DNA of 64,000 nucleotides from Marispirochaeta sp. GTDB taxonomy: Bacteria; Spirochaetota; Spirochaetia; JC444; Marispirochaetaceae. Positions within the stretch are counted from its first letter, which is position 1. Every line of letters begins with the position of its first letter. The stretch covers positions 372,001 to 436,000 of the forward strand of contig NZ_OY764212.1 in assembly GCF_963668165.1 (NCBI RefSeq), given 5' to 3'. The notes under the pieces were generated by a model. That model did not search any database, was not told where the DNA came from, and worked only from the letters and a program-made list of their open reading frames with translations. The translations under genes were made by a program, and so were the position numbers. Positions 17,204 through 24,524 of this stretch are shown piece after piece.

Positions 17204-18075
17204 GGATGCCCAGGCTGCCGCTCTTTGCTGTTCTGCTGCTCTTCCCTGTTAATCTGCTTAGTGCCTGGGATGTCGACCTTTCCCTGGCGGTCCCGGGAGG
17301 CATAGTAAGCGTCGCGGCCGTCGACCGGGAGGAGATCTCCGGGGGTGTCGAACTATGGTATCAGGGACGCAGAGTAAGCAGTGCCGAAGGCATTCCTGCT
17401 GCCGTGGGATATGTAGCCCTGCTTCCGCTCCCTTGCGATCTTTCTGCCGGCGAAGTCGAGCTGCGTGTAAAAAACGCGTTGGACGTGGTCTCATCCCTGG
17501 AGCTGACCATCGAGGGCAGGGATTTTATCTACGAGGAGATTTCTCTGAATACCGCCATGTCAGAGCTGCGGCAGAGCGACGATCCCCGCAAAATGGAGGA
17601 GTCACGCCGTATGTGGGAGTTGCTTGGCAGCTTTGACCCGGCGGCGTCTCTGACGGAAGAGGCCCTTGTGCTTCCGGTGGGAGAAGCCCGGCAAAGCAGC
17701 AGCTACGGCGACCGCCGGCTATTTTTATACCGTGACGGCGGCGAAAGCAGATCCCTCCATTACGGTATCGATTATGCAGTGCCGGTGGGAACTCCGGTTG
17801 CCGCGGCAGCGGGGGGAAAGGTCGTACTGGCGGCGGACAGAATGCTGACAGGTCTCTCCGTTGTGCTGGAACACGGGCCGGGGATTTTCTCCATCTATTA
17901 TCACCTGGATTCACTGCTTGTTAACGAAGGAGACCGGGTTGAAAACGGGGAAACCATCGGCAGCAGCGGTATGACAGGCCTTGCAACAGGAGCCCATCTT
18001 CACTGGGAGCTGAGGATTAACAGGGTACCGGTTGACCCACTGCTTTTTCTTCACCGGCCCTTTGTGCTTCCTTAG
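17200..18075 (+). CDS. Secreted M23 family (LytM-type) peptidase
   Basis: The 291-residue protein begins with a signal peptide of about 22 residues (LFAVLLLFPVNLLSA). Residues about 25-110 look like a beta-rich domain. A helical linker follows, then an M23 lysostaphin-like domain from about residue 160, with SLHYGIDYAVPVGTPV (metal ligands His and Asp) and GAHLHWELR (the HxH motif). It should cut or regulate cutting of peptidoglycan cross-bridges in the periplasm. Its ATGA overlap with recJ places it last in that operon, and a separate promoter for rpsU follows, so the operon ends here. Confidence 0.93.
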   Translation: MRMPRLPLFAVLLLFPVNLLSAWDVDLSLAVPGGIVSVAAVDREEISGGVELWYQGRRVSSAEGIPAAVGYVALLPLPCDLSAGEVELRVKNALDVVSSLELTIEGRDFIYEEISLNTAMSELRQSDDPRKMEESRRMWELLGSFDPAASLTEEALVLPVGEARQSSSYGDRRLFLYRDGGESRSLHYGIDYAVPVGTPVAAAAGGKVVLAADRMLTGLSVVLEHGPGIFSIYYHLDSLLVNEGDRVENGETIGSSGMTGLATGAHLHWELRINRVPVDPLLFLHRPFVLP

Positions 18076-18115
18076 CTGGTACCTGCCATTGCCGCCGATT
18101 CTCGTTCCCGCGAGC

Positions 18116-18144
18116 TTGACACTCTATTCGTAATGCTATTTAAT
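18116..18144 (+). promoter_or_regulatory. Strong sigma-70-type promoter for rpsU
   Basis: A perfect TTGACA at 18116-18121 is followed by 17 bases and TTTAAT at 18139-18144 (five of six bases of TATAAT). The expected transcript start is near 18151, giving a leader of about 38 bases before the rpsU start. Confidence 0.8.
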
Positions 18145-18188
18145 AAAACGAACGTATGTATGTTTACTGCGAAAGGGGGTGATTTTCT

Positions 18189-18398
18189 ATCGCTAACATT
18201 CGAATAGACGAAGGCGAACCCTTGGAGAAGGCGATCAAACGCTTCAAGCGAATGGTTGAGAAAGAGGGTATTATCCGGGAATGGAAAAAACGGGAATACT
18301 ACGAAAAGCCTTCAACCATTAAAAACCGCAAAAAGAAGGCCATGGAGCGCAAGCAAATGAAGAAGCTCCGAAAAATTCAGGCCTCGAAGAATTATTAA
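18189..18398 (+). CDS. rpsU: 30S ribosomal protein S21 with an apparent AUC start codon
   Basis: The frame encodes 69 residues: ANIRIDEGEPLEKAIKRF near the start, EGIIREWKKREYYEKPS in the middle and a very basic C-terminal tail. This is S21, a small-subunit protein near the anti-Shine-Dalgarno end of 16S rRNA. No ATG, GTG or TTG fits: an in-frame TGA lies at 18180-18182 and only TTT, TCT and ATC stand between it and the Ala codon. A strong ribosome site (AGGGGGTGA, 18174-18182) ends six bases before ATC at 18189. Translation therefore most probably starts at AUC. The first internal ATG (codon 22) would remove the conserved N terminus. The gene has its own promoter and terminator. Confidence 0.9.
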   Translation: MANIRIDEGEPLEKAIKRFKRMVEKEGIIREWKKREYYEKPSTIKNRKKKAMERKQMKKLRKIQASKNY

Positions 18399-18428
18399 AC
18401 CAGCAAGACGCCGTATGAGCGTTTACAG

Positions 18429-18460
18429 GAGGCCTCCCGTTGCGGGGCCTCTTTCTTTTC
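18429..18460 (+). terminator. Intrinsic terminator after rpsU
   Basis: GAGGCCTC (18429-18436) pairs with GGGGCCTC (18444-18451) with one G-U pair and a seven-base loop, followed by TTTCTTTTC. It ends the single-gene rpsU transcript before the next gene's ribosome site at 18500. Confidence 0.85.
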
Positions 18461-18511
18461 CTGCCAAGGCGGAGTCCCGCAGGCGATGTTCCTGATCCCG
18501 GAGGAAAAAAG

Positions 18512-19495
18512 ATGATAGATCTGTCGACAAACTACTTGGGTATTAATCTGCGAAATCCGATCATCGTTGCAAGTTCTGGTATGACCTCCTCGGCGGAGAA
18601 GATCGCCGAATGTGAAAAGGCCGGTGCCGGCGCGGTGGTTATCAAGAGCCTTTTTGAAGAACAAATTAACCTGGAAACCGCCGAGATGATGAAAAGTATG
18701 GATTATACCGCCCATACCGATGCCTTTGACTACTTTACCGGCACCAGTAAGCATAAGCATATTGACGAATATGTGGAGCTGATTGAAGCGTCAAAGTCTA
18801 AGGTTTCTATCCCGGTTATCGGAAGCATTAACTGTGTTACTCCTGGCAGCTGGATTGAGTATGCCGGACGCCTGGAAAAGGCGGGGATTGATGCGCTGGA
18901 GGTCAATGTCTTTATCATGCCAGCTGACGCGGAGCAGGACAGTCGCAGCATAGAGGACCGTTATGTCGCCATCCTGCAGGAAATCAAACGGCATGTTTCC
19001 GTACCGGTTACACTGAAAATAGGTCCCCATTTTTCCGGTCTTGCCAGTGTTATCAAGCGCTTTGAAAACAACGGGGCAAATGGAGTGGTCCTTTTTAACC
19101 GCTTCTACCGGCCCGATGTGGACATAGAAAACATGAAGATTATTCCCGCCAAGGTTTACAGTGTTCCCCAGGAGATGTCCCTCTCACTGCAGTGGATAGC
19201 ACTGCTTTCCGGCGGACTGAACATCCATTTTGCTGCTGCCACGGGAATCCATGACGGCAAGGGTGTTATAAAGCAATTGCTTGTAGGTGCCCGGGCGACC
19301 CAGCTCTGTTCCACCTTGTATCGTAACGGTATAAGCCATATTCAGCGAATCCTTGTAGAGATCGAAGAGTGGATGAACCGTCACAATTATAAGGAAATCG
19401 ATGACTTTCGGGGAAAGCTCAGTCGTGAGAATGTGGTAAAACCGGAAATATATGAACGGTCTCAATATATCAAGGCACTTGTAGGTATCAGCTGA
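18512..19495 (+). CDS. Dihydroorotate dehydrogenase-like flavoprotein
   Basis: The 327-residue protein is a TIM barrel of the class 1 dihydroorotate dehydrogenase superfamily: LRNPIIVASSGMTSS at the N terminus, then KAGAGAVVIKSLFEEQI, and SLSLQWIALLSGGLNIHFAAATGIHDGKGVIKQLLVGA near the FMN phosphate site. The loop that carries the catalytic Cys or Ser in true PyrD (NxSCPN) reads NVFIMPADAEQD here, so it is unlikely to be the pyrimidine enzyme; the substrate is unknown. The ATG at 18512 has a clear ribosome site (GGAGG at 18500-18504), so an in-frame start further upstream, inside the rpsU terminator, is rejected. It heads a run of tightly spaced plus-strand genes. Confidence 0.85.
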   Translation: MIDLSTNYLGINLRNPIIVASSGMTSSAEKIAECEKAGAGAVVIKSLFEEQINLETAEMMKSMDYTAHTDAFDYFTGTSKHKHIDEYVELIEASKSKVSIPVIGSINCVTPGSWIEYAGRLEKAGIDALEVNVFIMPADAEQDSRSIEDRYVAILQEIKRHVSVPVTLKIGPHFSGLASVIKRFENNGANGVVLFNRFYRPDVDIENMKIIPAKVYSVPQEMSLSLQWIALLSGGLNIHFAAATGIHDGKGVIKQLLVGARATQLCSTLYRNGISHIQRILVEIEEWMNRHNYKEIDDFRGKLSRENVVKPEIYERSQYIKALVGIS

Positions 19496-19505
19496 GGGTG
19501 GAGGT

Positions 19506-20087
19506 ATGACAGAGGAGGAAATCCTCGATCTCGTAGATGAGAACGACCGGGTCATTGGCAGGATCCGGCGCAGTGTCTGTCACGGGAACCCCATCTATCT
19601 TCATCGGGCGGTACATCTGATCGTACTAAATCCTGAAAAGGAAATTTATCTCCAGTGCAGGAACCCGGACAAAGAGGTTCAGCCGGGCAAATGGGATACC
19701 TCTGTTGGGGGGCATATTCCTTCCGGGGAAGAGTATGTGGATGCTGTATTCCGTGAAGCTGACGAGGAGCTGGGACTTAAGGATTTTATTCCCTGCTTTA
19801 TGTACCGTTACATAACGCATAACGATTTTGAGTCGGAATTTGTTGGTTCTTTTGTGTGTGTTTATCGTCGGGAACTACAGCCAAACCCCGATGAAATCAG
19901 TGAGGGGAGGTTCTGGAAGGAGTCTGAGATCAGGGATTCCCTGGGCACAAGGATATTCACTCCGAATTTTGAGGATGAGTTCCGCCGTTTTATAGTCTGG
20001 CGTCGCAAGAATCCCCGACGTTACCGTGCGCTTTTTGCCCTTGACGGGAAGCCTTGTAAGGAGATGTATAATGGAGCAGAAAGATGA
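19506..20087 (+). CDS. Nudix hydrolase, Idi-like
   Basis: This 193-residue protein has a full Nudix box, GHIPSGEEYVDAVFREADEE, near residues 67-86, which binds the metal used to cut a nucleoside-diphosphate-type bond. The N terminus DLVDENDRVIGRIRRSVCHG and the HRAVHLIVLN strand resemble the isopentenyl-diphosphate isomerase-like branch of the superfamily (YfcD/NudT-like), whose substrates are varied. The catalytic Cys and Glu pair of true isomerase cannot be confirmed. It begins ten bases after the preceding flavoprotein gene and overlaps the following acyltransferase gene by 17 bases. Confidence 0.88.
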   Translation: MTEEEILDLVDENDRVIGRIRRSVCHGNPIYLHRAVHLIVLNPEKEIYLQCRNPDKEVQPGKWDTSVGGHIPSGEEYVDAVFREADEELGLKDFIPCFMYRYITHNDFESEFVGSFVCVYRRELQPNPDEISEGRFWKESEIRDSLGTRIFTPNFEDEFRRFIVWRRKNPRRYRALFALDGKPCKEMYNGAER

Positions 20088-21213
20088 GTTTAAAGATATC
20101 AGACCTTACGGTGATGATGAAATCCGGGAGGTCCTGTTAAGGATAGCCCGGCATCCCTGGATTGCCGAACTGGTTCGACGTTACCGCCTGCCCTATATAA
20201 ACAAAAAGCTTTTTCCACTTATCCGTCCGCTAGTCAGCTGGAAGTTGGCTTCAATAGTCAGGAAGATAAAAACAGTCGATCAGTTTCAGCGGGAGTACAT
20301 AGTCAAGCTGGTTCTGGACAGTATCAGAAGAAAGTCAACGGACGGCATCAGTGCCGATGGACTTGATGCCCTGAGCCGGGATTGTCCCTATCTGTTTATA
20401 AGTAATCACAGAGACATTACCCTGGATCCGGCCTATATAAACTACTTTCTGGCTCTTCATGGATTGAATATTACCGAAATTGCATTTGGCGATAACCTGA
20501 TGATCAACGATCTTGTCGCCGACCTGATCCGTGCTAACAAATCCTTCATTGTTCACAGGGGTTTACCGCCCCGGGAGCAGCTGGCTTCATCCATTCAGCT
20601 TTCCCGCTATATTAATTCCCGTATTCGGGATGGTCAGTCAATCTGGATAGCCCAGCGGGAGGGCAGGGCCAAGGATGGAGACGATCGCACGAACCCGGCG
20701 GTCATAAAAATGTTCTATCTTGCCCACCGCAAGACCGGTGTTGATTATACCGAAATGGTAAAGCGTTACCACATAGTGCCGGTGGCCGTTTCCTACGAGT
20801 TCGATCCCTGCGACCGTATGAAAGCCTGGGAGATGTACCGAAAAGAGAACCGGGGCAGCCACTCAAAGGGAAAATATGAGGACCTGGCCAGCATCTATGC
20901 CGGTATTCAGGGGTACAAGGGGCGAATCCACTATCAGTACTGCGAACCTATAAAGGGTGAATTTTCTTCCGAGAAGGAGGTCGCAGAAGCTATAGACCGG
21001 GCTATTCACAGGGGCTATCGTCTGTGGCCGAACAATTATATCGGTTATGACCTTCTGCATGGCGGTTCCAAATATGTGGACAAATACAGCGATCAGGAGC
21101 GTGCGACCTTTTTCGCCCGTTTTCGACGTCTTCCACCCCAGGTCAGGACCAAAGCTTTCGCCGCCTATGCCAAACCGGTGGAAAACCGGGAGGCCCTTGA
21201 AGCTGAATCATGA
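20071..21213 (+). CDS. 1-acyl-sn-glycerol-3-phosphate acyltransferase-like protein (PlsC superfamily)
   Basis: The protein has 380 residues. The acyltransferase motif I SNHRDITLDP (HX4D, about residue 113) and motif III-like REGRAKDGDDRTNP (about 195) are present, so it should transfer an acyl chain to a phospholipid precursor at the inner membrane. It is longer than typical PlsC (about 240 residues), with an N-terminal helical extension of about 100 residues and a basic C-terminal part. No clear membrane-spanning helix is seen. The ATG at 20071 follows AAGGAGA and lies inside the Nudix gene's 3' end; an in-frame upstream start at 20026 has no ribosome site. It ends overlapping the next ATG by four bases. 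Confidence 0.87.
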   Translation: MEQKDEFKDIRPYGDDEIREVLLRIARHPWIAELVRRYRLPYINKKLFPLIRPLVSWKLASIVRKIKTVDQFQREYIVKLVLDSIRRKSTDGISADGLDALSRDCPYLFISNHRDITLDPAYINYFLALHGLNITEIAFGDNLMINDLVADLIRANKSFIVHRGLPPREQLASSIQLSRYINSRIRDGQSIWIAQREGRAKDGDDRTNPAVIKMFYLAHRKTGVDYTEMVKRYHIVPVAVSYEFDPCDRMKAWEMYRKENRGSHSKGKYEDLASIYAGIQGYKGRIHYQYCEPIKGEFSSEKEVAEAIDRAIHRGYRLWPNNYIGYDLLHGGSKYVDKYSDQERATFFARFRRLPPQVRTKAFAAYAKPVENREALEAES

Positions 21214-22298
21214 GCTGCTCCTTAATCCTCAAATCCCTGGAGCGTAAAGGATCCCGTCAGGGCCGGGAGATTCTGCTGAGTTTCTCCGACGCCTTCTCGG
21301 CCGAAATGCCCGGGGATTGGATCCATCTGCCCTCATTGAGCAGGGTACGTCTTAAGCCTCTTAAAGGAGACAGCAGCTCTCAAGCCCGGATTAAGGGCAT
21401 GGCCAGGGAGTATCTGCACCGGGGAGACCGCTTTCTGCCCATGAACGCGCCGGTTGCCTGCTCACAGCGCTTTTTCGGGTATCTTGACTCCCGGGGACGG
21501 CTGCCGTCCTCTGGAGAACTGAACTGGAATCAGCAAAGGATCTCTTACAGGATCAGTGCAGCCCCGGAGAATGGGGCAGGGATTGTTCTTCTTGAACTTC
21601 TGCGTCCAGTTGACTTTGTACCGGGAACAGCTGTTCAGACAGGGGAGAGGCATTTTACTCCTCTGACAGTCAACTGCTACCGTAAAATCAGCCGTGATAC
21701 AGCTCCGTTTAAGGCTCAGGGCTGGCTGCCGAAGGCCTGTTTTTCCGGACCACTGGGAACGCTGAAGAGTGCCGAGTCTTCCGGGGAGTTTCTTTTTTTC
21801 CTTCCCTGGCTGGACTGGGTGCGCGCACTATTGCGGGGAGAATCCCGCAAGGAAGGAGGTCTGGAAACGAAGTCGCTCAGTGCTCTCCTGGGTATACCGC
21901 CCTATCTTGTTCCCGACCTGCTGGATATTCTTGCACGGAAATCCTGGTTTCAGACCCGCAAGGGCATTATTCTTGACGCTGCGTGGGACTATTCCGGTTC
22001 GCTTTCGCCCATGTCCCGGGGGATTCTGGAAGAACTGCGGGGGGAGGGTTTCCTGGTGGAGAAGATAGCAGGGTCTCCCCACTGCCGGGCCCTGGAACTG
22101 CTGGTTCGCTGTGCTCTGGCCGTGGAAATAGAAGAGGGTGTATTCATGGATTCCGATTATGCAGATACGGTCTATCGGAAGGTCGTGGATATGCGGCAGG
22201 ATGATTCTGAGATCGGGCTTTCCGAGCTTGCCCGCCGCACGGGTTTGAAAAAGCGTTTTCTGATCCCCCTGCTGCAGTATGGAGATAGCGGGGAGTGA
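21210..22298 (+). CDS. SelB-like protein lacking the GTPase domain
   Basis: This 362-residue protein is not a standard family member. The C-terminal 100 residues resemble the last winged-helix domains of the selenocysteine elongation factor SelB: SPMSRGILEELRGEGF, ALELLVRCALAVEIEEGVF, then SELARRTGLKKRFLIPLLQY, which aligns with the SelB wing-3 pattern of RK-x-AIxxLEYFD. The N-terminal region (RVRLKPLKG, then RIKGMAREYLHRGDRF) recalls the beta-barrel domains II and III that follow the G domain in SelB. The G domain itself, with its P-loop and NKxD, is absent and no upstream frame supplies it. It is either a SelB paralogue adapted to another RNA role or a decayed copy. The start overlaps the acyltransferase stop. 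Confidence 0.5.
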   Translation: MSCSLILKSLERKGSRQGREILLSFSDAFSAEMPGDWIHLPSLSRVRLKPLKGDSSSQARIKGMAREYLHRGDRFLPMNAPVACSQRFFGYLDSRGRLPSSGELNWNQQRISYRISAAPENGAGIVLLELLRPVDFVPGTAVQTGERHFTPLTVNCYRKISRDTAPFKAQGWLPKACFSGPLGTLKSAESSGEFLFFLPWLDWVRALLRGESRKEGGLETKSLSALLGIPPYLVPDLLDILARKSWFQTRKGIILDAAWDYSGSLSPMSRGILEELRGEGFLVEKIAGSPHCRALELLVRCALAVEIEEGVFMDSDYADTVYRKVVDMRQDDSEIGLSELARRTGLKKRFLIPLLQYGDSGE

Positions 22299-22960
22299 AG
22301 ACCTGGCTGCTGTACATCGCTCTTCTGACCGGGATCCTTGGAGGCTGCAGTGCTGCGCCCCCGCGCATAGACGGGGTCTCCTGGGAGGTATTTCGCCTGC
22401 GTTCCAGCGAGACCGGAAATGTCCGGGAAGAACTTTCCCTGTTTATCCGGGGTGACGACGACGACGGCAGAGCCGATCTGGAAGAACTCTATATTGTCCA
22501 CCCGGAGAGCCGTTTGTATTGGCGGCTCTACCCGGAAACCTGGGAAGAACGCAGCCGGGGAGGTGTCTCCTGGATCGGTTCCTCCTGGCTTTCCGGTACC
22601 GCTGGCGTCCCCCGTGGGGAATACCTCCTGGTTCTGCTGGATCGTGCGGGGGAGCGGTCGGAGGAACGGATTTTCATTGATCTGCCGTCTTTCCAGGACT
22701 ACGATGCTGAAGAAGAATACCCTGCACTGCTGCGTCGGGAGAAGGATTTTCTGATTATTGCTTCCTCTCCGAGACCATACTATATCCTCGGTGAAGATAC
22801 TGAAGGACAGGTCAGGGTTTCCACCGAGACAGATCAGGAAAGCTTTAATCCCCTTGAATACACGGAAGCCCTGGGGGGGATGTTCGTAAACTGGTACGTC
22901 TTTGTCCGTGATTCCCGCGGATGGTATGCAGGCAGCGGTCCTTACTCAGACTTCCGCTGA
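22295..22960 (+). CDS. Lipoprotein of unknown function
   Basis: The 221-residue protein begins with a hydrophobic leader ending in ILGGC (Cys18 as lipidation site), so it is anchored in the inner or outer membrane facing the periplasm. The mature part is beta-rich and acidic (DDDDGRADLEELYIVHPESR) with no family recognised. The start codon is GTG, within a GTGA overlap with the SelB-like gene. It is the last gene of the plus-strand operon, and its 3' end overlaps the convergent ParB-like gene by 19 bases. Confidence 0.8.
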   Translation: MKTWLLYIALLTGILGGCSAAPPRIDGVSWEVFRLRSSETGNVREELSLFIRGDDDDGRADLEELYIVHPESRLYWRLYPETWEERSRGGVSWIGSSWLSGTAGVPRGEYLLVLLDRAGERSEERIFIDLPSFQDYDAEEEYPALLRREKDFLIIASSPRPYYILGEDTEGQVRVSTETDQESFNPLEYTEALGGMFVNWYVFVRDSRGWYAGSGPYSDFR

Positions 22961-23847
22961 AACAGGAAGTTCAGGATATTCTGTTTCCACGAAGTTCCGA
23001 ATGCTCGGGAATAATTCCTGGCCGCTTCCTCTATTGCAAAGTCATCGCCATACTTTTCTTTAAGTTCGTGCCAGTGTTTAATGATCCACATATACAGGTC
23101 GGAGGGAGTTCTTCCGGGAAAGCGTTTGTGGATTTTCTCTGTTTTTATAATGCCGATAATCGGCTTATAGAGGTTCCGATACCATGATTTACCGGCCTCT
23201 ACAAAGGGGATCTCCTCTTTTTTATCCAGATTCATAAAGTATTTATGGCCCTGAATATGCCGCAGGAGCTCAACGAAGCGGCCTGTCTCGGTGAAAGAGA
23301 GTTCATGGGGACTGATTATTCTTCCCAGTTCGCTGTTTATGAATACGTCCTGCTTTTCATAGTCGATAATCGCCTTTTTCAGGTCCTGAATGGTCATCTT
23401 CGGATCGAGGTTAATCTCGGTGGTCAGACTTGTGACTTCAGCGTCGATGGCATAGACTCCCTGATGCCTGGCGACAGAGACCCGGTGGTTTCCGTCCCGA
23501 ACAAAGTAGACGCCGCCGATTTCGTAAAGCTTGATTGGCGGAAGAATCACGTCGCTTATATGAGCGCGGTCTATACTCTGCCACCTGTTTCTTATATGTT
23601 CATGCCGGGGCAGAAAGGCTTTATTAAAGTCCTTATATCGTCCCTCACTGCCGATTATCCGGTCCAGCGAGACTGTCTTCATTCCCTGATAGGATTCTCC
23701 CTTGGGACGCAGCAGATTGCGTACGTCCTGCAGCGAGAGTAGTTCCTGCCGTTCAGGGCTTAAATAATTCAGGATCATTCCCAGGGTGGCTTTACCCTTG
23801 GCTTTATTAAAATCCTCCTGGGCTTTTTGGGCTATAAAATGCTTCAC
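22942..23847 (-). CDS. ParB/sulfiredoxin-like domain protein
   Basis: The 301-residue protein contains a ParB-like N-terminal fold: SLDRIIGSEGRYKDF, then ILPPIKLYEIGGVYFVRDG and NHRVSVARHQG near residues 100-128, with the GNHR motif used for nucleotide binding in ParB and sulfiredoxin relatives. No ParB helix-turn-helix is evident; the C-terminal half is a separate helical domain with WIIKHWHELKEKYG. It is not a chromosome-partition ParB. Function is unknown, possibly a nucleotide-dependent enzyme. Its start overlaps the end of the phosphoesterase gene by four bases, so the two are co-translated. Confidence 0.65.
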   Translation of the reverse strand: MKHFIAQKAQEDFNKAKGKATLGMILNYLSPERQELLSLQDVRNLLRPKGESYQGMKTVSLDRIIGSEGRYKDFNKAFLPRHEHIRNRWQSIDRAHISDVILPPIKLYEIGGVYFVRDGNHRVSVARHQGVYAIDAEVTSLTTEINLDPKMTIQDLKKAIIDYEKQDVFINSELGRIISPHELSFTETGRFVELLRHIQGHKYFMNLDKKEEIPFVEAGKSWYRNLYKPIIGIIKTEKIHKRFPGRTPSDLYMWIIKHWHELKEKYGDDFAIEEAARNYSRAFGTSWKQNILNFLFQRKSE

Positions 23848-24515
23848 GAAAAATCCTCTATATCCAGTACTACGTGATCATAGGCATTTATCACGCGCGT
23901 GTCTTTATAGACGGTGTCGCGCTGAGCATTCAGATCGTAAAGATGCACGTGCCCGTGAATAAGATACCGCGGTCTAAATATATCCATAAACAGTCGAAAA
24001 AACCGGAACCCCCGGTGGCAGGAGTCCTCTTTGTCATGAATGTTCCGGGGAGGAGCATGGGTAAGCAGAATATCAAGGTATCTTCCGTATCGCAGACGGT
24101 TCCAGATCAGCCTGGGGAGCAGGCGAAGGGCATACAGGAACATTCCACGTTCGGTAAACTGGTTGTCTCCCTGGTTGTAACGCATGCTGCCTCCGAGACC
24201 GGCAATCAGCAGGCCCTTGACGCGTGTGATCCGTCCGCCAACATAGGTTGCTCCATAGGAATGGTAGTGATGAAAGGCTTCGGGATTCAGGCTGTAGATA
24301 TTACGGAACTCCGAGCGGTAATCCCTGATTCGTTCAAGATTATGGTTACCAAAGACAAAACAGAGAGGTACATTAAGGGAGGAAACAATGAAACCGTAAT
24401 ACTCCAGATGCAGGTCCCCGGCAGCCAGAACCAGCTGTACACCAGAGAACCGATCCTTGATGCTGTTTGAATAGACCAGGGGATCCACATGATCCGCAAT
24501 GCAGAGGACCTTCAT
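23844..24515 (-). CDS. Calcineurin-like metallophosphoesterase
   Basis: This 223-residue protein has the metal motifs of the calcineurin-like superfamily: IADHVDP (near residue 6), AAGDLHLEYY, VFGNHNLER, LLTHAPPRN and IHGHVHLYD. The first motif is the variant D-x-H form with Val inserted (DHVDP). Members cleave phosphomonoesters or diesters, such as nucleotides or cyclic nucleotides; the substrate is not evident. It sits nine bases after the TPR/Mrr-like gene and overlaps the ParB-like gene, making a three-gene set of likely linked function. Confidence 0.9.
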   Translation of the reverse strand: MKVLCIADHVDPLVYSNSIKDRFSGVQLVLAAGDLHLEYYGFIVSSLNVPLCFVFGNHNLERIRDYRSEFRNIYSLNPEAFHHYHSYGATYVGGRITRVKGLLIAGLGGSMRYNQGDNQFTERGMFLYALRLLPRLIWNRLRYGRYLDILLTHAPPRNIHDKEDSCHRGFRFFRLFMDIFRPRYLIHGHVHLYDLNAQRDTVYKDTRVINAYDHVVLDIEDFS

Positions 24516-24524
24516 TTAAGGAAC

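Noticed and set aside
18252..18398. An internal ATG (codon 22) as the rpsU start
   Set aside because: It would delete the conserved N-terminal strand and first helix of S21 and has no ribosome site in front.
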